Positions 47,601 to 57,263 of a stretch of 64,000 bases of DNA are shown in pieces. The DNA is from Onthophagus taurus (lineage: Eukaryota > Arthropoda > Insecta > Coleoptera > Scarabaeidae). A program made the position numbers and the translations under genes. The notes under the pieces are model-generated. The model had not been told where the DNA came from. It worked only from the letters and a program-made list of their open reading frames with translations, and did no database searches. The stretch spans positions 39,501,501-39,565,500 of the forward strand of contig NC_091966.1 in NCBI RefSeq assembly GCF_036711975.1. Reading direction: 5' to 3'. Each line of letters starts with the position of its first letter. Positions within the stretch are counted from its first letter, which is position 1.

Positions 47601-49700
47601 GAAATCTTTAAGAAAGGTCTTATTTTTATTTCTGATTTAAGAATACCTCGATTGATGATTCCGTCTGACACTAAATCCGTTCAACTTCATCTTTTTTGTG
47701 ACGCCTCGCAATCAGGTTATTGTGCAGTAGCGTATTTACGCTGTGAAAGTCATAACCAATCTATTAATACCCCTTTTCTTTGCGGTAAATCTAGAGTTGC
47801 ACCTCTTAAGACAATATCTATTCCTCGTCTCGAACTTTGTGGCGCTGTTCTACTCGTTGATCTTCTTAAAACTATTAAGGACATGTTATCAACCACAATC
47901 ATTTTCGATGTAATTTACGCGTGGTCCGATTCCAAAGTCACCCTATCGTGGATTTCTTCATTGCCTACTAGATGGAAAATTTTCGTTGCCAATCGAGTCT
48001 CATATATCCAAGAAATTTTACCTTCAGATTATTGGAGATTCATACCATCTTCCGATAATCCTGCAGACTGTGGCTCTCGAGGTCTTTTTCCAGATCAGTT
48101 AATCGCTCACGATCTATGGTGGAGGGGCCCCTCCTGGCTCTGTCATCCTCCGGAATACTGGCCATCTATTAAATCTATTCCCTGTGAAAGCACAGAAGTA
48201 ATTAATGAACAAAAATCAAATATAATTACTACCATTGAAACAAAACTTACTTTTATAGACACTCTCCTCATGAGATTCTCTTCACTTTCAAAAATCCAAC
48301 GGATTATGGCCTACATTCAACGTTTTATTATTCACTGCCGCAAACAAAACCGTTATTTTACCATCCAATTATCCCCGTTTGAGCTCCAACAATCTTTATC
48401 TTCGATTGTCCGTTATGTCCAACATCAACATTTTTCACAATTATTTACTACAATTAACGAGAATAAGATCCCTGATAAATCATTTAGAAAGTTAGCACCT
48501 TTTCTTGATAGAGATGGTTTGATTAGGGTGGGTGGTCGTATAAAATTTGCTATGATCCCCTTCGATCACAAACATCCGTTACTTCTACCTAAAAATAGTC
48601 GTGTTAGTGAATTAATTGTGGAACATATACATGAAAAATACCTTCATCCGGGACAACGGTCGCTACAAGCTCTGGTAATGCGTCAATATTGGATCATCGC
48701 TTCTCGAAGTGTCATTCATCGGGTCGTATCACGATGTATCCGTTGTTTTCGATGCAAGCCCCGATCATATGCTCCGAGGATGGCGGATTTGCCTCAATTT
48801 AGAGTAACCGAGGTGAAGGCGTTCTCCAGAGTCGCTGTCGATTTCGCTGGACCGATTTATACCACCATTAGTCGCACCAGAGGAGCGCGGTTTGTCAAAT
48901 CCTATATTTGTGTCTTTGTGTGTACGTCTACCAAAGCGATACATTTAGAACTAGTTTCAGATCTATCTACTGAAGCATTTATAGCGGCTCTACGACGATT
49001 TACCTCCAGAAGAGGTCGATGTACGTTAATCTTATCAGATCAGGGAACTAATTTTGTGGGCGCCTACAACAAATTACGAGAGATGGCTGAGGTTTCCGGT
49101 CAAAAATTGGAACTCACATGGCAATTTCATCCTCCAGGGGCTCCCCATTTTAATGGGTTGGCTGAGGCTGGAGTAAGATCTGTTAAATCCCATTTGATTA
49201 AAGTTATTGGAGATCAAAAACTAACGTTTGAGGAAGTGTATACCATCCTGACGCAAATCGAAGCTGTATTGAATTCGAGGCCGCTTTCCGCAATGACTGA
49301 AGATCCCAATGATCTTCAACCACTAACTCCAGCACATTTCTTGTGTTTGGAACCCCTTAATGCTTCTGTTGTAGATCCTGACGTCACTCAAGTACCGATC
49401 AACCGTTTGGATCGCTGGAAACTGATACAGAAGATGGTACAAGATTTTTGGAAAAGGTGGCACGTTGAATATTTGTACTCACTTCAACAAAGAGGAAAAT
49501 GGAACGCTTCGTCTCCAACACCGTCTATTGGTGATCTGGTACTCATTCGAAATGAACAGCGACCCCCACTTCAATGGGAAACAGGGAGAATTGAAGAGGT
49601 TCATCCCGGAATTGATGGTGTTATCCGAGTCATCACCATTAAAACCAAAAATGGGAGGTTAACTCGTCCAACCACGAAGATTTGTACCTTACCGATTTAA
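44607..49700 (+). CDS. BEL/Pao gag-pol polyprotein
   Basis: An uninterrupted 1697-codon frame. Domains in order: a gag-like DUF1759 region from about residue 115 (LALPTFSGNHKEWHTFFDLY); Cys/His knuckles at about 330-390 (C330-x2-C...H, then C363-x2-C and further pairs); aspartic protease with D447-S-G; reverse transcriptase with D780 and the YVDD box at 856-859; RNase H with D1032 in LFCDASQSG; integrase zinc finger H-x-H...C-x2-C at about 1340-1395; integrase catalytic triad D1412, D1478, E1520; C-terminal DUF5641-like domain. It produces particles and the enzymes for cDNA synthesis and integration. A second ATG at 44622 (MTDKIVKL) may be the real start. All catalytic residues are in place, so the copy may still be active. 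Confidence 0.95.
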   Translation: MIFPVMTDKIVKLTLRRNGLYNRLNETMALGQALPSDPIQKQIFLERAPDAEEIYKEFKSTHNTIIGLIEEKDFEAHDDIRLKADTAYYTTRAIFHQLSPQPSTESSEISSISALKLNKLALPTFSGNHKEWHTFFDLYRTMVHENKSLSSIAKYQYLLMSLSGEAFNLLKGFPVTDANYEIAYKTLKGRYQNKRHLATLYFNEIVHLKPLKDDSSKSLRILIDTFHENIEGFRNLGFPVDKWDFLLFNIVLQKLNTPTKTTFEAEHTAYDIPTYKQLVDFLEKRAKALESVLLTSSDSTSPSSSKSNIRAKSVNMKIEEHHSNSSTTNCILCHEAHPIYRCTNFTSKSAGERLSIARDHNLCRNCLSQRHTTHNCSSSHRCRTCNQHHHTLLHFKTQTSPSVHVGTSYNTIQTSMKESNPNILLPIAIVKIQDRFGKLHRVKALIDSGSMSNFITSNLSKRLQLPRKQTSCLEIQGLNAMTSICNKGSVTCSIQPIQSSKPSFDFDAIITPSICSDQPSIASLVPLYPHLQQLNIPPEHHSSLNSVDLLLGAELVPQIITEGRLRGEPNHPIAVNSVFGWILMGRSSLSVTTSLSTCLSTTDYSLDNSIQRFWELESIPERTLLTCEEDKCENHFKNNYKRTSTGRFIVSLPFKKPNPVLGNSYQTALKRFMSLENRLLKTPSLRSDYINFMKDYLQSGHMSLANSFKPPSDRTYYIPHHCVLRSENPSSKIRVVFDASAPTSNGTSLNDTLLVGHKLQQDIIKVLSSFRCFKYAFVCDIQQMYRQILVSPEDRNFQRILWRFSSTEPIQEYILNTVTYGVASAPFLALRTLVELSNIYCDQFPRASTVLKNNIYVDDIVTGAQSVQETLELQRELIDLLNRGGFKLRKWASNCTHVLQEVSETDLQRPISMDYDEISYIKVLGLQWDPTTDDFKFSYCPRNSLSTKRSILSEIARVYDPLGFLTPCTLKAKQFIQQLWQLKIEWDESPPGYISKNWEIFKKGLIFISDLRIPRLMIPSDTKSVQLHLFCDASQSGYCAVAYLRCESHNQSINTPFLCGKSRVAPLKTISIPRLELCGAVLLVDLLKTIKDMLSTTIIFDVIYAWSDSKVTLSWISSLPTRWKIFVANRVSYIQEILPSDYWRFIPSSDNPADCGSRGLFPDQLIAHDLWWRGPSWLCHPPEYWPSIKSIPCESTEVINEQKSNIITTIETKLTFIDTLLMRFSSLSKIQRIMAYIQRFIIHCRKQNRYFTIQLSPFELQQSLSSIVRYVQHQHFSQLFTTINENKIPDKSFRKLAPFLDRDGLIRVGGRIKFAMIPFDHKHPLLLPKNSRVSELIVEHIHEKYLHPGQRSLQALVMRQYWIIASRSVIHRVVSRCIRCFRCKPRSYAPRMADLPQFRVTEVKAFSRVAVDFAGPIYTTISRTRGARFVKSYICVFVCTSTKAIHLELVSDLSTEAFIAALRRFTSRRGRCTLILSDQGTNFVGAYNKLREMAEVSGQKLELTWQFHPPGAPHFNGLAEAGVRSVKSHLIKVIGDQKLTFEEVYTILTQIEAVLNSRPLSAMTEDPNDLQPLTPAHFLCLEPLNASVVDPDVTQVPINRLDRWKLIQKMVQDFWKRWHVEYLYSLQQRGKWNASSPTPSIGDLVLIRNEQRPPLQWETGRIEEVHPGIDGVIRVITIKTKNGRLTRPTTKICTLPI

Positions 49701-49875
49701 GACAAAACCGAATCTAGTCACATGTTTTTTTTGTTTACTTGTCAAACTAATTAATTATTTTCGTCTACTCACCGTATGTTATGCTTATTCACTCAAACTT
49801 TAACCTTCACACCGTCAAATAACTATTCATATTTCATAAATATTATTGTAAAAAAGGGTTATTTCACCTTTTGTT

Positions 49876-49886
49876 GGTGGGTGGAA
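49876..49886 (+). other. Polypurine tract of the BEL/Pao element
   Basis: GGTGGGTGGAA directly precedes the 3' LTR and fits the plus-strand priming site, though it includes two T residues. Confidence 0.6.
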
Positions 49887-50198
49887 TGTTCGCGCCGCGT
49901 CACCCTCAGAATTATTTACACGCATGTGCGTGCGCTTAACTGGGCTGTGTTATCTTAACACGAGAGCATGCGCTCACACTCGCCTTTTAACGCGACTACA
50001 GTATTGTGCGCATCAAAAAGGTCGTTTAAAATTATTACTCTAGTGCAGTGAAAATTAAACGTAAGAATCGTAATTTAATCATCTTCTTTTATTTATTCTA
50101 CTTTTCCTACATTTTTTTTACGCTTTAATTTTATTGTTTATATCTCTGAACCAGCACCGTTTTATTAAACCCAGTTCTTTTCTTATACTGCGCGTTCA
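49887..50198 (+). repeat. 3' LTR of the BEL/Pao element
   Basis: 312 bp, identical in my reading to the 5' LTR. Followed at once by the target duplication CTTAG. Confidence 0.95.
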
Positions 50199-50203
50199 CT
50201 TAG

Positions 50204-50420
50204 TTTACTTTGTCATTTAAATTCCGTGAGTACCCTAACGTAATACCACAAATATTTGATTGTATTTAAAGAGTTTTGAAAGGTTATGTTTGTTTATATT
50301 CTAAATGTTGTATGCGAAAATTTGGACAATCAATATAAACGGGTGCTTAGTTAAATCCAACTTGCTTGGGAATTTTGCATTTATGACAGTATGAAATGTT
50401 TTCTTTCAAAAAGTATGGTT
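50204..50420. other. Short flank between BEL/Pao and the I-type LINE
   Basis: AT-rich, no feature. It ends at the (TAA)-type tail of the neighbouring LINE on the minus strand. Confidence 0.35.
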
Positions 50421-51140
50421 ATTATTATTATTACTATTATTATAAGATCTATTCTAACTTAAGCCCTCCAAAAGTTGGGGCAAATGTAGATTCTTTATGA
50501 ACCTTAGTATTGCCCTAAGGTGTTGTTCCTTTATGACAGCTTGTCCAATATGGAAGAGATAGTATTTTAGGGACGCATGGCCAATCAGGGAACCTGAAAG
50601 CAACCTTTGCTGAGGTATAAAACCTATTTGGTTCTGTTTTGCGACAAAGTTATCATACTCTTCGCCTGTCTGTGACCTGGAAGTTCTTTCCAGAGTAAGG
50701 CTATCTTTGAAGCCTGTCAACTATTAATTACATGTTTTAAGTGACTTTTTTGTAGTCCACAACCGGATTGAGGTCCAATGTAGGGCGTTCTCGCTGCCTC
50801 TTCGACCAGTTTCATTATCCCTAATGAGTTCTCTCAGGTTACTGGTACACTTTCTGATCAGTTCGGAGTCACACGTGTAGGCCTGAATTTCCTTTAGGGC
50901 GGCCCGACTGCCCGTGAAAACGTTTATCTATGCACTTTTCTGTCCCTTTTCTAGGTTCAAAACGGTGCAGAAGGTTAAGAACTTCTCCTGTCACTCAATC
51001 ATCCCTGCTTCTAAATATGACCTTATATGGCCGGTCGAAATTATATTCTGTCGGTATAAGGTTCTTTTTAATTTCAATCAAGTGGTTTAGACATGGGTCT
51101 TTAAGGATTTCGAGGTGTCATCTGAGGTTACTCTGCAACA
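50421..51140 (-). pseudogene. 3' end of an I-type LINE (RNase H region and tail)
   Basis: Minus-strand frames read NVFTGSRAALKEIQAYTCDS, then ELIRKCTSNLRELIRDNETG (about 50915-50815). This is the RNase H domain of I-superfamily LINEs. The C-terminal part follows (50720-50457: GHASLKYYLFHIGQ ... LRAILRFIKNLHLPQLL), with the Cys/His block lost. The element ends in a (TAA)-type tail (complement of 50421-50447), as I-type elements do. Frameshifts separate the parts. Confidence 0.7.
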
Positions 51141-51495
51141 ACTTGAGTGAACAGCATGTTTTCAGTGATAAAGGTATGGTTATAAAGGAAAATTGGAATC
51201 GTGTAGGAAGAAATTAATTATTGACAGCTTTATTACTAACCACTTTACATTGTTACATCATTACACATTGTTTCTATAAATTACCAAAAAGTTTTAGACA
51301 GCGTCCCAAATTCTTTGCTTTTCGTGTTATTGCCATGTACATGATAAAGTTATGGAGAACCTGCTTTATGTTTTGAAACTTGGAAAATGTAATGGAAAAT
51401 AGAAACATTAATATTCGAGTTCCTATTTTTTAGAAAGGAATTACTCTCGGTTCTTCTGACGTTTCCATTTGTTGTGTATGAGCGACTTGAAATTA
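51141..51495. other. Intergenic, no gene
   Basis: No supported feature; possibly further decayed LINE sequence at the left part. Confidence 0.35.
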
Positions 51496-52960
51496 TACAC
51501 TTAACCGCAAAATTAACGCACCACTTATATATTTCGATTTATTATAATTAAAGTCAAAATTATCATACATTTTGAAAAACATATTAAGAATAGAATACAT
51601 AAACAGAATTATTTCGATAAAAATAATAAGTTTGACTTGAATGAATTGTAGGAAATAAACGAAAACTGAAAATAAACAAAATCATGTAAAATGATCGTAT
51701 TGTTACGAACACAAAGAACTTGTTTTGAACCGTATTTAGGTTATCAGTAAGTAGTGTTACCACCTCTGGCTATTATTGTAGCAGACATCGTCATGGCATA
51801 CTTTCAATCAAAGATCTGATGGTTTCTTGAGGGATATCTTCCCATATGCAGAACCCATAAGACTTTGTCGCAGCTCGTCTAAGCTGTTAGGTGGTGGATG
51901 CTTATTTTTAATCCTCCATCCCATTAAGTCCCAAAGATGCTCGATTGGGTTCAGGTCTGGACTACAGGCTGGCCAGTCGAGGACTTGAATATTAACATAA
52001 TTTAAATATTCAGTAACAATATGTGCCGCATGTGGCCTCGCATGCGGCAAAGGTGCAAAAGGTATCACAAAAGGTTCTAAAATGTCTGTTATGTATCGTT
52101 CAGACTTCAGACATCCACCATTAACGATAAAAAATTCCGTGCGAGCTGTTAAAGATATTCCACCCCATACCATCACTGAACCGCCTCCGTATAATGTGGT
52201 TTCTCGAATATTACATGTGGAATATCTTTCATTTGGCCTTCTATACACTCTTGGACGACGATCAGAACTTACAAGACAAAACTGTGAGTCAATGATGGAT
52301 TTCCCAATCCACGTGCCTTCTTGCAAAAGCCAATCTGTTTTTTCGGTGGTTTGCAGATAATCTGGGACCAGGTAGCTGCTGCCCGAGGTCGTAAATTTTG
52401 AGTATGAAGTCTTCTTCTTATGGTATCTTGACAAATAGCAGTGCCATGAATCTCGCAGTTGTATTTGGAGGTTTTGTGCAGTAGTGAACCGTTTCCTAAG
52501 TGCTCAAAGCATCAAAAATCAATCCTCCACAGCATTTGTAGCTCGTGGCCTGCCTTGGCCACGTCGTCTAGCATAATAGTTGGTCTCTACAAATCTCTGC
52601 AGAACCCTACCGACCGTTGTATGAGCCACGCCAAACCTTCTACCAAATTCGCGATTTGTTAGTCCTTCATTGGACAAATTTGAACACATTCATCACGATT
52701 TCAATTTCGTCTAGCACACTCCATTATGTATTGCACGAATGACAGTTATCTTATCAATTGGTAAGACAATTAAACAACTTATTAATCAACTTTCCCCTTG
52801 TTTTGTTCTTTTAAATTCTTTTAAAATAGGAGGAGAGTAAGCTATTTAATGCAATTTGACAGCCTACGTATATAAGTCTGAAACCAGTTTATTCCATAAT
52901 GTCATCTTAGAGGAAGAACAAAACACCATATCACTGCGATTAGTAGAGGTGCGTTATGAT
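51496..52960 (-). mobile_element. Decayed Tc1-like transposon
   Basis: The left end near 51497 has ACTTAACCGCAAAATTAACGCACCA, a Tc1-type terminus. Only a short inverse, GGTGCGTTA at about 52948, is left at the presumed right end, so that boundary is uncertain. The interior is the transposase pseudogene at 51808-52724. Confidence 0.55.
51808..52724 (-). pseudogene. Tc1-like transposase pseudogene
   Basis: ATG at 52724. N-terminal helix-turn-helix pieces include REFGRRFGVAHTTVGRVLQR, then an RRGQGRPRAT linker, with several stops and frameshifts. A 208-codon frame from 52434 continues with GGGSVMVWGGISLTARTEFF, ARPHAAHIVTEYLNYVNIQV and DWPACSPDLNPIEHLWDLMG. The stretch before ARPHAA reads APLPH where the family has a catalytic Asp-Asn, so the second catalytic residue is lost, apparently through a small deletion. 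Inactive. Confidence 0.85.
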
Positions 52961-54440
52961 CATCTTTTGTAAATTATTAACTGGTCCCATATTATAACGA
53001 AAGAAAGTATCAGCTCTATCAAGTATCGAATATGTAATGTCAAAGAAGACCAGAATATTAAAGAACTTACACTATCTTACACTATACAACAAAGAAGGCG
53101 CATTAGATTACGCAATAGATGGGTGAACACTACGGCTTTTCCTAGACCTGTATAACAAAGTATCAAAGATTCTTCATAAAGAGTTAATAAACAGATGAGA
53201 TATAAAGATGCAAATGCAAACAAGAGGCAAATGAAAGTGAAGCTGTTAAAGGGTTGTTGGTGCATGTCGCTCGTATAATGTACTTCATAACCATCTTTCT
53301 GGTTATCCTTCCCATTGTCATAGGAGTCAGAAGTGAGGTTCCAAGAAAGGTCCATGCAAGACTCAAGCATGTGGGCGGACTTCTGCAGGTATATATAGAA
53401 AGCGATGGTCCTGCACAGCTGCGCAATAGTGTTGAGGGTGATTGGAAACTGTTCGTCATGCGGTGGGAGTGTGGTGATATGCTTTCGCTGCGGTGTGGTC
53501 CTAGTAATAATGATAAATCTTTTAAAGAAAAGATGTAACTTTATGGGCTGTTGTATAAATTATATTAAAGTGTATTGTTGTAACAATATTATAATTCGTA
53601 CTATGCATAATCAATGCTAAACATTTTGGTCAATATCTACCTTTAAAGATAATCAGAGACTATTTTGAAACGTCTACGGGCAATAATCCAACTTCTTGTG
53701 TAAAACCAAGTATGGCAATTTCAAGAATGCGCAAACATATATTTATTTTTAATTTATTACTGAATCACTGATTAACTAATTTCTTGTTAATGAGCCTTAA
53801 AAAATAAACTTTTTTAGCTCATCACTTCTCATTGTATTATTATTACAAATCAAAAAACAATTTAAATTCCTTTTAGAGTTATTACTTAACGTCTTAAAAA
53901 GTGATTAGAAATTATGTATTTTCAATACGAGTGAAATTGAGAGGTATACAAAAAATTATTGATGAGTTTTGAAGCGCCATTATAAAGAAATAGGATAATT
54001 TGCACGTGTCTTCATCATATCCAAGCTTCAATTACACTATCCATCAAGTGTTAAAATCCTCATACCATCGACATAATACTTTCTTATTAATCGGTGATGT
54101 TGTCTTGGAGATTAGTTACTTTCTCCGTTGGTTGTTGACAGGATTCGTTGCAGTTGCGTAAAACGTTAATAAACTCACTAAAATAGAAGGTCAGTGGTTA
54201 ATAATCTGGTATTCATTTAAGGCACAACTAATTTTTAACGGTTAACGGATTACTTCCTTCTTGAGGTGTCAACAAAGAGAAAAAAATAATTTGTTTTAAA
54301 ACTTGGTTATTGGCGTCGTAAAAAAATATGAAAGTACAAAAGTCGCATTTAACGAACGATTGTTAACGGTTGAACGGTAAAATGTTCTTGACCCACGATC
54401 TTCACCATTGTTCGTCGTCTCACGGACCTCGACTACGTCT
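52961..54440. other. Intergenic, no recognised gene
   Basis: Between about 53180 and 53540 both strands are open for 70-97 codons with moderate GC content. The plus frame 53254-53538 begins with a hydrophobic stretch (MYFITIFLVILPIVIGV) that could be a signal anchor, but I recognise no family, and the minus frames are equally long. I leave it uncalled. The rest is AT-rich. Confidence 0.35.
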
Positions 54441-54452
54441 TCCGTTTATAAA
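54440..54452. promoter_or_regulatory. Isolated TATA-like motif, possible core promoter
   Basis: CCGTTTATAAAAGG lies in a locally less AT-rich stretch (54380-54500), much like the promoters of genes A and B. No coding exon could be assigned downstream on either strand, so it is only a candidate. Confidence 0.25.
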
Positions 54453-55423
54453 AGGTCGTTCGTTTTCACTCTCACGATCTTTACCGCTTCTCATAGATTT
54501 CTCAAAGAACAATTATTAATACAACAAAGTGATGGGATTAATCTACTCATTTATTGATTTGAGTGTTATGAGAAAATAATGCAACAAATTTGAATTATTA
54601 TTGTAAATTAATCATTAATAAACAAAATATTAATTTAGATAAATAAAAAAAAACTTTGAGAATGAAACTTCCGAAGTGTTGACCTTTTGATTCGGTTCAA
54701 AGAGAAATTGAAAGTGCAACACCACGACGATATGCGCCCAGTTTAATTAGATGCTGCGAGACGACTGATACTTCCTCAGTCATTGACTCTTAAATGATTT
54801 CTTATAAAGTTAACATCAAAATTTTACTCAACCTTATTTAACGTGGCTAAACATTTTTTATTTATTTTTCAAAGAAAAATGTAGGCGCGGTTTATTTACA
54901 CGCTATTAACACCTTCTGTTCTTTTATAAACACGTTGTGTGTACCAATTTTATGGTCGCTGTTTGTTTAGAGATTTTTATGCAAGGTTTGAGAATAAATT
55001 TTTGAAAATAATTGACTACGAAATTGAACGGTAACGTGTAAATGCGTGTACGAAACATGGTTCGGAAAAAATATGCGATATTAATTCAGTAATTAATTAA
55101 GGCCAAGCGCCAGAAGTTAATATAATCCTTTAAGGTGCCTCCTGTCAACGTAAACTTTCTTTCCATTGATCGGAATCGATGGAGGAAAAAATCGAAAAGG
55201 TTCGCGCAAAACATCTGTTACAGACATTGACCTCGCGCTTTAATACACCCGGAATAAGATCGAATTGAAATACACTCATTGATCTTGATACTTAAAACTA
55301 GGATTCTTATATTTTTAATTAACCGGTTTTAACAAGATCAAATCGATGATCAGTATTTGTCAGAACCAAATCACCAAAGATCCAGAAAGTTACAAAAATT
55401 ACGAAATAATTCCGTTTTTCACA
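54453..55423. other. Intergenic, no gene
   Basis: No domain-bearing frame, no clear repeat. Confidence 0.35.
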
Positions 55424-55481
55424 CTTTTGGTTGATAGCTGGTGGTTGCTTTAATAGCAACCGGCATATCAACCAAAAGTCA
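55424..55481. repeat. 58-bp perfect-looking hairpin
   Basis: CTTTTGGTTGATAGCTGGTG... and ...CGGCATATCAACCAAAAG pair over nearly the whole length, with GGTTGCT / AGCAACC at the centre and a 5-base loop (TTAAT). Probably a small MITE or an inverted-repeat scar. Confidence 0.7.
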
Positions 55482-55817
55482 ACCAAAAGATTATATTAAA
55501 TATTCTGGCAAATTGAAATCATCAAGAATAAGGAGAGCTATAGTAGACGAGACGAGAGCTGGCAGTAAATCATCGTTTTCCGCTCTTACAAATGCCATAC
55601 GTAGTTCACAAACCGCTAAAGAGTAATGTGTGTTAGAAAGAGATAGCATTAGATTAATATGTCTGCTGTACAATTCAAATAGACACGTCGAAAAAGTACG
55701 TCTGTTCTTCTAAGGGATGTAACTCTATAATTATAACCTCAAATCGAAACGTCTTGTGAGCGTTGTCATGAATCTGTTAGTGTTTTCACAAGCCGAAAAT
55801 GAAATAAATTCATAATT
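55482..55817. other. Intergenic, no gene
   Basis: Two 60-codon frames on opposite strands overlap here and neither has a domain. Confidence 0.35.
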
Positions 55818-56316
55818 AATGGGCGCGTTCACCAGAGAATTCCGTTTACGTTGGCAAACGCAAACGGGTTACGATTGCGTTGGTGATTTGGTGAACGGCC
55901 AATTTTTCTATAGACATATGGTTTGATAAGAACAGATGGCGCTTTAATGACAATTATTTACAATTTTAATTAATTTATAGGTCATACCGCTCAATTTATC
56001 ATGAATTTCTTCATTTTCAAAGATAGTATACACTAACCCATTAAATAAATAATTTCGGGCTTCTGCCATTCTTTTTTTTTGATTTTAAACTTAAGATGAC
56101 ACAAACACCAAACACCGTTTGTTAACGTTTGTTAACGGAAAAATTGGAAAAATTTGTTAACGGAAAATTTTTCCGTTTGCTAACGGAAAAATCATACGAT
56201 TGATAAAATGGCGGCCGTTTACCAAACACGTTTGAAGTTAGGGTTGCGTTCATCAGAAATGTTGCCAACAGTTTGGTCTCCGTTTGCAAACGTTGACAGT
56301 TGGTGAACGCGCCCAA
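55818..56316. mobile_element. MITE with GGGCGCGTTCACCA termini (PIF/Harbinger-like)
   Basis: GGGCGCGTTCACCA at the left (from about 55821) and TGGTGAACGCGCCC at the right (to about 56313) are an exact 14-bp inverted repeat flanked by AAT on each side, a 3-bp duplication. Internal CGTTTGCAAACG-type repeats recur. The G-rich ends and 3-bp duplication suit PIF/Harbinger; the class is an inference. Confidence 0.65.
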
Positions 56317-56356
56317 TGAATAAATTATGAATCACTGTTTAAATAAAACTTACTTA

Positions 56357-56497
56357 GGCCCACTTTTACCACCTCCTGATAAATTTATCCGATAGATAAA
56401 TCCAGTTCTTAGCCAATGAGAGCGCTTAAAACCGCCGTAACCATGGCAACTATCCTCTAGATAGTTTATCAGGAGGATGGTAAAAGTGTGCCTTAAT
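56357..56497. mobile_element. 140-bp MITE with GGCCCACTTTTACCA termini
   Basis: GGCCCACTTTTACCACCTCC (56358) and GGAGGATGGTAAAAGTGTGCC (to about 56493) are imperfect inverted termini. TGATAAA / TTTATCA extends the pairing inward. No coding capacity. Confidence 0.65.
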
Positions 56498-57018
56498 CCC
56501 TTGCAAATAATAACCTTTTAAAGTATTTGTTAATTAAATAAATAATTACATAAATTTTAGTATAAATTAATATTAACGATTTTTCGCTGCTTAACGTCTC
56601 CTAAATTTGGCAATGTTTGACATATAACCTCCATTTCTAACCTAACATACATTTAAATGTATGTGGTGAAATAATCTAAGTCGTACGTCCATATCTTGAT
56701 TTATACCATTTTTAAACGTCAAGTCACTGCCAGCTCTCGTGGTTTCTACTATACAAATATTGAACACGCGAAGCTCGCGAGTATCACGAAATATCTCGAA
56801 GAGAGACTGGAAATGGAAAAAGGAGGTTGAGCAGAAAGGTGTAATACTGGAAACAGACATGATAATAGACGAACGCAAAGATAGACGCACGAAAAGATCA
56901 ACAAAGAGTGATCACAACTAATTAGTAGATATTTCGAGGTAAATTCTAAAAAAAATTTTGAAAAGGAACCTGCAACTTTTATTGCACGCATACAAGTTTT
57001 TCTCCATTATGAATCAGA
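56498..57018. other. Intergenic, no gene
   Basis: Short frames on both strands around 56640-56990 overlap each other and have no domain. The plus strand there is purine-rich (56790-56920), resembling the LINE debris at 42 kb. Confidence 0.35.
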
Positions 57019-57065
57019 TACTTGGGTTGGGTTGGGTTGAATTTGGGTTAAGTTGGATTGGGTTT
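57019..57065 (+). repeat. TTGGG tandem run
   Basis: From 57022 the sequence reads three perfect TTGGG units followed by degenerate ones (TTGAA, TTTGGG, TTAAG, TTGGATTGGG). It is the cleanest pentamer run in the window. Confidence 0.7.
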
Positions 57066-57263
57066 GCCGGCCTGGGCGAACTTCGGACATACCATATTTG
57101 GATAACACATAAAGAAACTTAAAAAAACAAGAACAGATGTTTGTTGGTATGGGTGTGGTGTGGAGAATTCTTCTAACATATTGTAATGTTTTTCCAAATA
57201 GACCGCAAATAGTTCCTCTTCTTTTGAAAAGAATTATTTTAATGAAAACAACATTACTCAATT

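Larger units (their letters stand above)
43957..50203 (+). mobile_element. Complete BEL/Pao LTR retrotransposon with CTTAG target duplication
   Basis: LTRs at 43962-44273 and 49887-50198 enclose a tRNA-Tyr primer-binding site, one long polyprotein frame and a purine tract. The 5-bp direct repeat CTTAG (43957-43961 and 50199-50203) borders it exactly. The LTRs start TGTTCG and end GTTCA. By reading base against base I found no difference between the two 312-bp LTRs, so the insertion is recent. Order gag, protease, reverse transcriptase, RNase H, integrase; no envelope-like frame after it. Confidence 0.95.

Noticed and set aside
44607-50203. Envelope-bearing endogenous retrovirus
   Set aside because: After the integrase frame there are under 200 bp to the 3' LTR, so no room for an envelope gene; domain order is BEL/Pao.
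53077-53620. Overlapping frames on both strands, one with a hydrophobic N-terminus
   Set aside because: Several frames of similar length on both strands and no recognisable family; a codon-bias or transcript test would be needed to choose any.
54440-54600. A third member of the small secreted family after a TATA motif
   Set aside because: Downstream ATGs give only 15-19 codon frames and no signal-peptide exon or matching splice pattern could be found.
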